Shown: piece after piece, positions 48,531 through 59,682 of the stretch
How positions within the stretch are numbered: position 1 is the stretch's first letter
How the letters are laid out: each line of letters begins with the position of its first letter
Assembly (NCBI GenBank): GCA_963920665.1
Contig: OY987271.1
Span: forward strand, 7,567,350 to 7,631,349
Source: Straminergon stramineum
Taxonomy: Eukaryota; Streptophyta; Bryopsida; Hypnales; Calliergonaceae
Reading direction: 5' to 3'
DNA: 64,000 bases
Made by a program: the position numbers and the translations under genes
Notes under the pieces: model-generated
Told to the model about the DNA's origin: nothing
What the model saw: the letters and a program-made list of their open reading frames with translations, nothing else
Databases searched by the model: none

Positions 48531-50189
48531 GACATGACGTGGAGGACTGGAGGAGGAACGGACATGTAAAAATTTCCTTGCAAAGAATTTGCAGAAAAAC
48601 CGTCATTGCTCAGATCTGAGTATCTGACATAGAGAGCAGGCATTCCATGCACTCCTGTGCACGCAACGTTAAGAAGCAAAAATGGTTTTGGAGAATCTTG
48701 TCAGCGGGAAAGATGGGAGTGTTAGCAACATAGGAGAAATCCAGTCAGGAAATTGGACAAATGTCTTTGGATAAGTTCTGTACAATTTCTCCTCTTTGTG
48801 GCACAACACACTTTTGCCAATAAATCTTACAACTTTCCCAATTCTTTAAATTGGAACACAGAATTACACCGAGGGCTTCGCATGCTCACATCGTCACTAC
48901 ATACGGTTACTCTGAGAATCATTGTTCATTCACAGAATAGATGACAAAGTGAGGATTTAGCTATTTCAGAACGAAGTCTATCCGAAAATGAAACACGTAT
49001 CTCATTATGATGCATTCAAAAAAGATACAGCCAATATCACCCAACGTATTGCAGCAACTTGCACTAGAAATCCAAAACGTCCACACACACCATTCCATAG
49101 TGCAATTACGAGCTCTATTCGGACTCTATTCCATACTCGAGCCGTGAAATTCCATACAATTCCATTATGCATTTTTCTGGTGTTGGAAGTGCTATGGACC
49201 ACACCTTCGTTGTGGCACTTCCAGGCATGGATCTCAAGTCTCACAGCTTCCTCATTTAAGGAATTTGGACCTAATTATCAAGAAACGAGCGATATTTCCT
49301 TGAGTTCCCAAATTTCTGACTTCAATGGCTCCAATGTGTATGCCATATCTGAACTCCTAAATCTAGACTACAGAAGCTGCGATTTAGAATATCCTTAGAT
49401 ATGGGACACATCGATACTGTTTCGGTGTATTCGTTTACGGGCATTAGATTGCAAATAACATTCTTAACATTATTAATCAAGCCAAGAGACTCCCACTTAA
49501 GCCTTAAAAATTAACCCGCATATCTAGGATAGAAGCCATGTATCAGGGAGAATGTGCCTTCCGGCTTCCAAAGGTTGGGGTGACCACACGTTCTTGACTC
49601 ACAGGAAGAATGATCCTTTCTTTTTAGTGAATATTCTTGGGAGCTACAACACTGTTCAAGTCACAGGACCCATTCATACGGACACCCCCTCTTCACCTCC
49701 CGTCTATAAATTTACAGAAACATCACCACTAATTAAGCCTCCTTTAAACCAAGTTTATTGAGCTTCTTGTTGGAAGAAGCTACATGTCGGAACTGAAATG
49801 TAAGTGTGGTAAAACATGACGAACTTAATCAACAAGCCCCGATATTTAAACAGTCCAATTACAGAAAAATGAACAGAATCAGTCCCAAAGTTCTCCAAAT
49901 ATTCTCCTTCAAGTGTCAATTATACACAACCGTATTACAAAATTTCCCTCCCGCTTTGGTCGAGCAAGGACCTACAATGCGATGAATGAGGGGGGCCATC
50001 TTATTCGACACCAATTTCTTTCTACACATAGAAAAGCAGTATGTAAGCCAGACGTAAATTGTGCATTTGGGTTCAAATGGCTTGCTCTGCAATCAGACAA
50101 ACAGTTTATTGAACGGCCGGTTAATTTATTCACATCTCGATTCACAGGCAGAGACATTACCTTCAAAAAAGCATAATCAATCCGATTCT
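48531..50189. other. Flank of the germin-like gene, no gene recognised
   Basis: GC is moderately higher than in the repeat-rich part. The plus-strand frame at 48988-49398 is 136 codons long but shows no domain. An imperfect hairpin with 8-bp outer stem TGGAAGTG lies at 49184-49223. The 3' UTR of the minus-strand germin-like gene should lie just below 50190. Confidence 0.35.
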
Positions 50190-51231
50190 TTAAGCTGTCC
50201 CGTTGAAAGGCAACTGCAATTGGTTCACTACATTGTTATCCACCTTGAATGCCGCGACAAGCACAACATCAGGGATCCCGCTCCCGAACAAATTAGCCGG
50301 CAACGACACTGTCCCGGGGTTGGAGCTGCTGAAGGAAACGAACGCCAGCACGTCTGTGATACCAAGGTTGATCTGGTAGTGCACCAAGCCTTTCGGAAAC
50401 ACAAACACGTCACCCACTTCCAACACCTAAGGACAAATTCCAGCTCAATTAGTAATTCAGGAAAACACTATTAAAATTTGAAGGGCTTTGCAACGTTATT
50501 AGCTACATCCAACGTTTTGGAACGAGCTTGGAGCAACTTTTTTTCAGCAAATAGGCAAATTTTGGAACATGTTTTTAGCGAATATGCAAAAGTTTTTCAG
50601 CTAATGTGTTCCAGAATGTTGTGCACTGTGGATACGTTTAGTAGAATCGTTTCATGTCCACTTTTGGAATCACGTTTTAGTGTTATCAACGTTGCTGAAA
50701 AGCGTTATTGAAGGGGGTGCTTCTAGTCGTCAAAATGGCAGAGCTTCGTATAGTTTACACATGTCCTAACTATTAATCAAAGGAGCATCTGAAGACTGGT
50801 CAACGTAACTGCAACCCAAACTGGAACCCGTATTAGAACCATTGATGGCTTACCGCGGTGTAGAACTTGTTGGTGGTGTCCACCAGTCCCACAGTCAAGG
50901 TGCCATCCAACACGTACAGAATCTCTGTGCCACGAGGATGCAAATGGGGTGGGTTGATTCCTCCAGGCTGGTACCTGAAAAGCGCCACGGACAGTCCGAG
51001 CCCCGTGAGCACAAGCGCGGAGTCCGAGGTGATGCGGACCGCATTGAACGTGGCTGGTGGTACCACTGTGGAACCGTTGCGCAAAATCATGGAGGTGAAG
51101 TATTCGCCGGTGATGGAGGATTTGTTCACGCCCTCGGGAACGAAGAAGTCGGTGGTGAGCTCCGGGTCGGAGGCTTGCACTGTCGTAGCCAGCGAGAGGA
51201 CTGCCATAGCCAACAAGAAACGGAGCGCCAT
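50190..51231 (-). CDS. Germin-like protein (secreted cupin)
   Basis: Two minus-strand exons, 51231-50854 and 50426-50190, with a 427-bp GT..AG intron (GCG|GTAAGC, CCTTAG|GTG) give 204 residues. Residues 1-20 are a typical signal peptide ending VQA|SDPE. Cupin box 1 is GINPPHLHPRGTEILYVLDG with His96, His98 and Glu103. Box 2 is GDVFVFPKGLVHYQIN with His142. These are the four metal (Mn) ligands of germins, so an apoplastic oligomeric Mn protein with superoxide dismutase-type or structural cell-wall function is expected; the oxalate oxidase activity of true germins cannot be inferred. N-glycosylation sequons occur near residues 36, 52 and the C terminus. The protein has no cysteine, so the N-terminal disulfide usual in angiosperm germins is absent. 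Length is near normal for the family. Confidence 0.93.
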
Positions 51232-53635
51232 GATTTTACTTGCTTGCTAGAAATCCTCAATGAAATGATCAATATCTGCGTACAGGAAAATCACGACTTG
51301 TGTTAATTTACGTGACAGTTGTGTAGGTCTCAGTAATCTCATTTCGGAGTGAGCGGCAGTCGGTCAGACGTGGCGTAGCAAAAAATACAGAATTCTCAAG
51401 AATGCTGAATTGTTTAGATTTGGTATCCAATTCTGCATACCGTGACAACTAGATACCTTGTTCAACTGCAACAGGCTTGAAAACATTGATAAAAAGACGA
51501 GAGACTAAGTCACTTGTATCGAATTGTCTAACTAACAGAGTCGTTACCGACAGACTACTGGACAATTCGGAACTGAGTGAAAACTGAAGGAATTCATTCA
51601 AATCCTCAAATGGTTGTCCACAAAGCCGAAATTTCCACTTCACCGTACCATGAAGAACCTGGCATAGACGTCAGAGGGGAAAGTAAGATCACAGGACATT
51701 TGGATTTGGATGTGTTCTCCTAAAATCACATGAAACTTGTGTAGATTGCCCTATTTTCAAATAATCAGGAAATTTGTACGAATTCTCCAATGTGCACAAC
51801 ATTCCTGTGATCCATATCGTACATGACTGATGCACCTATCTCAAGTTACACAGAATGCATGCATGTTGCGGTGATTCTAGACTGCACAACTGGAGCGTGC
51901 AGCCGCTTAGAATGACAAAGCTCTACCGACATTCTTATGGAGCGCGTCAAAACGACATAACAATATCGCTCTAACGCTTTACGACTAAATTGGTCTTAAA
52001 GACATAACTGCGAGAGTAGTTCTCAGCTGCTCTCCCCACGAGCATCAATCCCCTTCAACGTCAAGCTAGTTAAGTGTTGAATATCAATCCGTCCGCATCA
52101 ATCCGTACCACATGAAGAAGAACCATCGCTCTCCTATCAAGAAAATGAACATCCAATTTGGGGCAAAAAGAAATACCAAAAATGAATGCAACTAAATTCG
52201 AAAGCCAGTGCCAGTCTAGCTCAGCTGTCAACGCCTGGCCAGACAATACCAACTAAATTAGCGTCAGAAGCTCGCCAGGAAAGAACAAAACAGGACTTGC
52301 AATAATCAACCGCCAGCATGCCCGAACTTCAAAAAACCATGACAACCACTGAATCTGCATCAACAGAAGAAAACGACGCAAGTTCTAGTACGAACGTACT
52401 AGGTTAATACGAAGAAGACGAGTAGACGACACAGCTTCAGGAGTTGCTCTTGGAGTAGTACGGAGTACTAGACCAGCAATATGCCGTCTGTACAGTACAG
52501 AGGGACGTACAGATGGACCGGGAGATGGATGACGCTGGAGATGCCAATAGACAATTATATAGGATCGATGATACCATTCACCGCGAGGGCCACGCAAGGG
52601 CCACGCAAGCTCAGGGACCCACAGGCGAGTACTAGAATATGCATTGCTGTTGTGAAACGCGAACCGCAGCAGTAGTTGAAGTCCAACAATAATCGCCACT
52701 GTGAACCCGCTTAATTACAGTTCCGATCTGAACCAACTCCTCTGTCGTCAATTTGGATCTTTCATTCTCGTTCTGTAACTTCTGTTAGTGGGACGGAATC
52801 TATGGACTGCTGTACGTGGCATTAGCTAGTACGAATGTATGTGAGTGGAAGTTCGATATATGGTGGAGGTGTCGTCGAATTTCGATCCAAGCGTTGATCG
52901 AATTTTCAGGTGATCATGAAGATTCGTGTACTCATGGATTGCTGTAGCGGTGGGCCGTGCTGTGGATAAGCTTGGAAGTCGACGTAATGTATTTGATAAA
53001 CTGGCAAAATTTCAAAGAGCTCATGACTAACAGGCGACTGCTCATACGAAAGAGTTTTTTGAGTTTTCTGGAATTTCACAGTTTTGGCGTCCTAAAAACT
53101 CCGATTAAACAAATTTGACTATTCAGTGAGTGAGTTCTAATGGAAGGTCTGAATAAACCTTTTGAATTATTTTACTCTTGCAATTGTAAATAGAGAATTG
53201 CAAACCTTCGAAAAAAAACAAGTTACACAGGTGAAGCCAGGGAATATGACTTTTAGTCCATACTTATCACAGAATGATATGCCGAATCCTGACGATTGAT
53301 AAGTGTTGACAATTACTTCTGTTGCACTAGTAGCATGCCCAACAATTAGTATTAGCCAATGTCACTAACTTTTGTTATTGGTGTACTATCCCTGGAGAAA
53401 TGACTCATGAGGGCAACCAAAGTAATTGCACTTTATTGTCACCACAAACTTGCAAACCACTTGTTCATTTTGTGATGTCAGTTTGTAATTGAGTACCGTT
53501 CATCTACCGATACTGAGAACATACAGTTACTTACACTCAGCAGTGTGAAATTGATTCGGGGGCCTCTTAAATTAAAATAACATTGATTCGCAGGTTAAAC
53601 AGTTACAGTACCACAGATGGGTATGGGATGAAAAG
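51232..53635. other. 5' flank of the germin-like gene and unique sequence
   Basis: Low-repeat sequence upstream of the minus-strand germin-like start. Near 52455-52475 a short palindrome around AGTACGGAGTACT occurs. Frames at 52385-52699 lack motifs. No second gene could be supported. Confidence 0.35.
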
Positions 53636-53845
53636 TTGTTACAATATTCCGTTACTTTCTGGAACGGAATGAGCCTCAGCAATGACGGACGAGCTGGACG
53701 AATTGCTAAAAATTCAGAGGATCGGTTGCACGCCAGATTGGGACAGGAAGAAGTGCCGATCGAAGAACTGAAGACTGTAGAGAGCTTGAGTTCAAAATTA
53801 TTCGGAAAGCACATGTTGGAGGGTGCAGGCAGTGTGGCCAAGTAG
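53636..53845 (+). CDS. Possible terminal exon, unknown
   Basis: A plus-strand frame ends in a stop at 53845 and contains GRAGRIAKNSEDRLHARLGQ and EEVPIEELKTVESLSSKLFG, an amphipathic, charged composition that looks coding. Upstream acceptor-like CAG and ACAG sites exist near 53592-53620, but no upstream exon was found. The overlapping minus-strand frames look less protein-like. Confidence 0.3.
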   Translation: MLQYSVTFWNGMSLSNDGRAGRIAKNSEDRLHARLGQEEVPIEELKTVESLSSKLFGKHMLEGAGSVAK

Positions 53846-54188
53846 TAGATGCACAGCACGCACACGGTGAGGGGAGGTGCACGTGTGCTCGAATTCTTTG
53901 TTTTTTTCTCCAGCGAATAGACGGCACACTTCCCATCCGTTGCTCCATGCAGGCTGCACATGCTCGGGTTCTTCCTGAAAAGGCTCTACACCTCGGCAGA
54001 TATTTGTATGCTTGGTTCCCTGAAAATTGGGGGCTCAAACCAAAGCTGGAAAGCTGCCAAATAATTTACTTTGGCAGTACGCCCAGTGGCCAGAAAGCGA
54101 ACCTGCTCAAAGTTTGGGTAGGGCTGCACTAATTTGTCCTAATTTAGTATTTGCCCTAGAACTCTACAGTAGAACAACGCTGTGCACA

Positions 54189-54400
54189 TTAAGCGTCCGA
54201 TGGATGAAAAAGAATCCTTCTATGTAGGATAGAAGTGCAAATGTTCATTCTTGGAATTTTGTGCTGCAGAACCAGGAGGCCTTGCACACTAGTTTGGCCT
54301 CCAATGAATGCTCTTGGTTTTTTTAAGCAAACTGAACAATTCACACAATACCAAAAACAATGATTTTCATAGTGACTAGCTTGTCCTTCTCGGGCTAGTG
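54189..54400. mobile_element. TTAA-type MITE (family B), decayed
   Basis: TTAA at 54189-54192 is followed by family-B interior (GATGGATGAAAAAGAATC, TGTAGGATAGAAGTGCAAAT, GGCCTCCAATGAATGCTCTT). CCC ends are lost on the left and the right border is not identifiable. Confidence 0.55.
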
Positions 54401-55596
54401 AGGGTTTTGTAACTTTTTAGAAGGGAGGAACTTGTATTTGTATCTATAGTATGTTTACTATACCAAAATGATTATTTAGTGTGGACGAATAATTGGTTGT
54501 CTAGTAAATTGGTATGGCCTACATTAAAATTTACAGATTAGATAATTAATGTGTAATTAGTAACATTTCCAACAACATTTGAAATTGCAACATCTTCTCT
54601 ATAGCTTGGTCCCTATGTTGCAAACTCTGTAGTAGCTGTAGTTTGGGCTGGTATAGTTTAGCATTTCCCTTGTGTATGCAAAATAAGGTTTGGTAGATTT
54701 TCATGTTTTTAAGTTTTTATGTTCTAGGGTTTTGATATTTTGTGAGTTGTTTCAAGTTTTGATTTGTTGATGATGAGTGATGATGGTGAGAGCATAAAAA
54801 TGCTTACAAGACTTTGATTGCAAAAAGTCATTAGAAGAGAATGAGCTACTATGGAAGCCCGCAAGTTTCCACAAATTCTCAAACTATGGGAACTTGGCCA
54901 TAGCAGCTCGTTGATGTGGCTAGGCAAGGGCCACGTCAAATAATAATAATAATTTAATTTTTAAATCTTTTTAAAAAAAATGAATTAATTTTTTAACATG
55001 ATTTTTATTTTTCATGTTTATTTAAATTTTAAAGTTTTTAAAAGTTTTTTAATAGTTTTAAATTCTAACCAGCCTTGGGAACTAGCCTGAAAGAGGCTTC
55101 CAAGGCAACAGAATCCCATCTAATGTACATTGTTGTGAACATGAGCTATTAACCCAATATGACTAATTATAAATAAATAGACAAATTATAGACAAATACA
55201 TTTATTTAGTGATCCAAAAATAAGCACAAAAGCAATATGAAAAACATAAAAGTTTGAAATGTAAAATGTGAAAAATACAAAACACACTTGAATTAGTTGA
55301 ATGCAAGCAAAATCAAAGGCATTCATTGTAGATTTATAGAAAAGTATCAGCGACTCACCAACACATTTGACAAATGGCGCACCATCTTCACATAATGGAT
55401 TTAGAAAGTATGATAAGATAACAAGATTATTAATGGAATTAGTAAATTTAGCTAAAGAAATGACATCATATAATAATTTCAAACCTAATTGCCAAAAGCA
55501 AAGTATTGGTGGCTTGCCAACATAGTTGCAAGCATTGATTTAAAAATATTCCATACCCATAAATAAAAAACATTCCTAACTATAATACAGAACAAT
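54401..55596. other. AT-rich intergenic, no gene
   Basis: Includes long A/T runs around 54940-55060. No supported frames. Confidence 0.35.
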
Positions 55597-55633
55597 CACT
55601 AGAAGAAAACCATGACGTGGTTTTCTTCTAGTG
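55597..55633. mobile_element. 37-bp CACTA-like palindrome
   Basis: CACTAGAAGAAAACCA, a 5-bp centre and the exact inverse form a 37-bp hairpin, flanked by AAT on both sides (55594-55596, 55634-55636). It looks like two fused CACTA ends with a 3-bp target duplication. Confidence 0.65.
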
Positions 55634-55636
55634 AAT

Positions 55637-57071
55637 CTTATAGAAATAAAAGAAACTTAGTAAACCCTAAACCCCCTAAACCCATACTTCTTGAATCAAG
55701 TACACAATGATGCTAGAGTGTGAGCGGGGAGCAATGAGCAACAAACATTGAGCAATGGGCAATTAGATTTGAATGCTCACGAAGAGGATTTTTACTAAAA
55801 ATAGACATGTCAAAGTAATAAATATTATTGTCAAACCTCACAATAGTAATGTTAGAAACCAATAATAGAAGAAATTACAAAAGAAATTTTCAAAAATTTT
55901 ATTTAAAATAATCAATATTGCAAGAAAATATTGCATGAAGGAACATCCATTCATCCATGTACGAATGAACTTCATTCATGTCATACATTCATCATCCATC
56001 CAAGAAAGGCTTCATTTGCACATTCTAATATATATTAGACTAGAAAATGGAGTGTAATTTTTTCATTTTTTTTCCAAAAATAAAAATTTATAAAACTCTT
56101 AGAGATTTGCATTGTTGACCACAAAATCTATTAACTATTTTTAGCTAGTTTAGTGCTCCTCAAAACTGAATAGCACCTTCATGGTTCATTTTAAATGTAA
56201 CAATTAATCCTACATTGCAATTTGGTTGCGGTTTAGAGTTCTTTGGAATAGAAGAATATCATTAAGATTCATCTAGAGAAATGTAACAATCAATTTACAA
56301 TGGTTCATGAATTACTTTTTGTAATTTCAAAACCTTTCATCTAGAAACATTGACATTATACACCAAATATTTATTTTTTCACCACCTCTTCATGAGCCTT
56401 TCCAGTACGAAAGAAGCTTCCTTCCACACATTAGATTCAACTTTTTTTTCACAACCTCTTCATAAACCTCTTTAGAACATGACTTTTGCTTCATTGAAGA
56501 TGTTAGTTTATTAACTATCCTAAGAATATGTACATCCTTGGACAACAACACTAGAGTGTGAGCAAGGAGCAACAAGACAACAAGCAATGAGCGTTGAGCA
56601 ACTAGCATTTAAATTTGAGCAATCATTAAGACAATAAGAATTTTTGTTTACTAGAAATATACATATCAATTTCATAATTTTGATGTTAGACCCCCAAATA
56701 GTAATTTCTATGTTATTAAAAGAGAAATTATTCAAGTAGAATTCAAAAAAGTGAATATATTGTTGAAATTTGTTAATTGAAATTAATTGATTTAGCATTC
56801 AAATGTTGTAGATAGGGCCAAGAATAGTAGCCTAGCCTCTCCTATGACAAAAGGTACTACCATAGAAATGATGTGTGCAAATTAATTTCATCCATGTCAT
56901 GCATTAATCATCCATCTAGGGAAGACCTTATTTGCTCATTGCAATACGTGTCCTACAATCCTATAGTTCTCTCTATCCATTTTTATGACTATCTTGGAAG
57001 TGGAATGCACAAACCTTGCTACCAAGTATACACTTACTATAAATAAGACACTTTGTTCATTGTATTTTTCT
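55637..57071. other. AT-rich intergenic, no gene
   Basis: Contains a short telomere-like run (CCCTAAACCCCCTAAACCC) near 55664. A ~60-bp phrase (CTAGAGTGTGAGC, GGAGCAACAAGAC..AATGAGC) occurs near both 55710 and 56550, suggesting an old duplication. No gene. Confidence 0.35.
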
Positions 57072-57664
57072 TTAATTCCTGAAGTCCTATTGTTCCTATA
57101 AGGGACAAAATAGATTTCAAGTAGTTTTATTTTGAGGTCAATTTCAAGCATAACTTTTTGAAACTTTCTTGTAAGGTATAAAAACTTACACTATATCTAG
57201 GAATATGATTTTCATTTCAATTGGTACCTAGGAGCAACAATTGTACCACGATAACCTCAAAATATTAAAAATAAGGGAGACTGGGAGACCAAGCAGCAAA
57301 AAAATCCACAAAAAATTTAAATAAATTTTTAATATTTTTCTCTCATAGATTAAACTTTTGTCTAAATGGGAGGCTTTTATTCATTGCATTTGGATTAGTG
57401 GTGTGAAAGGTATAGAGCTTCTTGTTTTGTTGGCAATTAGAGCATCTTCTTGGAAAAAAAATTCCACTTTGAATGCAAATATCTTTCAATCTATATGGTC
57501 AAACATCACAAAAATTTTACCATATGATTTGAAATAAGTTTAGTGCAAGATCCTAGGATTAGATTCTTAAAAACATAAATTTTAAATTCTTGGATGAATG
57601 TAGTACAAATGACAATTTCAATTGTTTTTTGATAGAAAAATGGTCTCGGGACTTTAAGGGTTAA
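57072..57664. mobile_element. TTAA-type element, 585 bp
   Basis: TTAA at 57072-57075 and 57661-57664. Right end (inverted) CCCTTAAAGTCCCGAGAC; left end TTCCTGAAGTCCTATTG, partly decayed. The interior left part matches, reversed, the right part of 12456-13392 (GGGACAAAATAGATTTC). Confidence 0.65.
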
Positions 57665-58687
57665 CAATAATTATGTATTCTTCATTTTAATTAAAATAAT
57701 ACAAGACCAATTAAAAAAAACCATGTCAATAAAAATTCTTATGAAAATTCCCTCCAAAACTTAGAAAACAATTCCAAACACTTGGTGAATCAATGAATAG
57801 AAAATAATGGGAATTTGCTCTTGGGTTGGATATTATGGAATTTTAAATTATTATGAATAGTAGACAACATTTTGGCAAAAATCTTTTGGTCTTCAAAGAC
57901 ACTTCATGGACCTAGGAACTTTGGGACACCTTTCAAGTAATTATAGAGAAATAATCCCTAGTATCTTTTTTATAACTTCCATTGAATTAGGTCCTATTTT
58001 TTTTTCCAATTTTTGTTATAGAGATTGCAAATATTTGACTAATGAAAGAAAATCTAGTGAAAATGGGTTTAATTTAATTCCTAAAGGGTAGAGGGTGTTT
58101 GGAAGAGAAAAAGTCCCAAACCATCAATTTTTGATGCATTGCCCAAAATTAGAAACTAAATTTTTTTGGAGTTCCAACCATCCAATGGTGTATAAAATAG
58201 GTAAGTCAATGTGTAGAAAAGATTTGAGCCTATTTGACCATTTGTATCGAAAGATTATAATTTTTTAAGTAAGAAAAAAAACCCTTTTTTCACTCTTACA
58301 AAATAAGGTCAATAGGTTTTTGAGCCTTCTTGGAGTTAATTTTTTTCTCTTTTAAAAAATGACCAGTTTTACCATTTATAATTATATGATGTGAGGTTCA
58401 CTCACGAAAAATTTCGAAAGAAAATATAGAGTGTGGCTTACTCTAAATCACCCTATCATGAAAGGAGGTTAAGTGAATTGACAATATATTACTCATTTCT
58501 TGATGATTTCTATTGAAATTAGAATTTTAAAAATTTGAAATATAATTGGTGAAAATTTAGAAACAAAAATTTAGAATATGTGGGAAAAAATTCAAAAACT
58601 TTGACTTTACATATTGCAAGATAATAGGGTTTGAGGTTAAAAGAAAATATTTTTCTTGAAATTGCGTGCCTTGATCTAGCTCAAAGG
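57665..58687. other. AT-rich intergenic, no gene
   Basis: No supported frames or transposon ends. Confidence 0.35.
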
Positions 58688-58929
58688 TGCTAGTATGTGA
58701 GCCCAAGAATGCAAGCTTGTGAACATTGAGCCTACATTATAGGTACCTATAATGTGGATACCACACACTATAGAAGGTGTATATATCATAAACACCTATA
58801 ATATGGGTATTGATAACATATATCCCCTATAATCATGGATGGTTTCTATGGTATATACACCTATAACATAGGTGTGTAGTATTATAGGCTCGTGGGCTCA
58901 AACTCCTATGCTCACATAATAGCAACCCT
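58688..58929. mobile_element. MITE with TTGCTAKTATGTGAGC ends, copy 1
   Basis: About 242 bp, GTGCTAGTATGTGAGCCCAA to GCTCACATAATAGCAACCCT. Inverted ends share GCTA-TATGTGAGC, and the interior is itself palindromic (ACACCTATAATATGG, ATTATAGGTACCTATAATGT). A second copy lies 3 kb away at 61722. Confidence 0.7.
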
Positions 58930-59449
58930 CTAATCTAGCTAACAAAGTTTGACTCCAGTTAGAATGTGATTTAAGAATGAATTTTTTTTTGTATTTCATA
59001 TTTTGTTAATTAAATGCATGTCAAATTTCAAAAGTTGATGAGGGTTTTTAATAAAATGTGCCCAAATTATAAACCCTATAATAAAAGTTCAGGGTAGTAT
59101 AAATTTGCCCACAAAACTTTATTCACTCCTCCATGGTTGGTTTAAGTTCCCTTAGAACCTAAAAACACTTTTAAGGTAACTTTGTATGAACTTTGAATTT
59201 GGCCTTGTTGTATGTGTTTTTTCAAATGTTTAGAATTTTGCAAATGGTTTGAGTCATATTTAGGGTGCCAAATACTACTCCCCCTTTGAACTAATTAGTC
59301 TAGTAAGGCATTGCCCCTACTCCACTTGATCATTATATAACCACCACTTAACACGTGTGTCTTATGGTCTTATCTATCAACTCCATGCATACATCTTTAA
59401 GGAAAAAATAGGGTTTAAATAGGATTACTAGACCTAGAGCACCATTGAA
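58930..59449. other. AT-rich intergenic, no gene
   Basis: No feature recognised. Confidence 0.3.
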
Positions 59450-59637
59450 CAACATATGACTCTTTGGATGTGAAGAGCCATTCCTTGTTGCTAGAAGACC
59501 CACTCTCTAATATTTTGAGGGATTACAAAATTGTAATTAAATTCATTAAAAAAGAATTCACGAAACCACTCCTCAAATCCAAGGAACCATTTTTTGGTGA
59601 CAAAAGACCCCTCCTATTTTATTTTATTTTTGTGTGT

Positions 59638-59682
59638 ATGTGGTGGTGGTGGTGGTGTGGGTAGGTGGGTGGTTGGGGGCTG
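59638..59682 (+). repeat. GGT-rich microsatellite
   Basis: GTGGTGGTGGTGGTGTGGG, GGTGGGTGG and GGGGG occur within 45 bp, a G-rich stretch that could form a G-quadruplex on the plus strand. Confidence 0.6.

Noticed and set aside
48988..49398. 136-codon plus-strand frame
   Set aside because: No domain, no splice context and no repeat relation; length alone is not enough in this sequence.
50842..51306. 154-codon plus-strand frame opposite the germin-like gene
   Set aside because: Antisense shadow of the conserved cupin exon.
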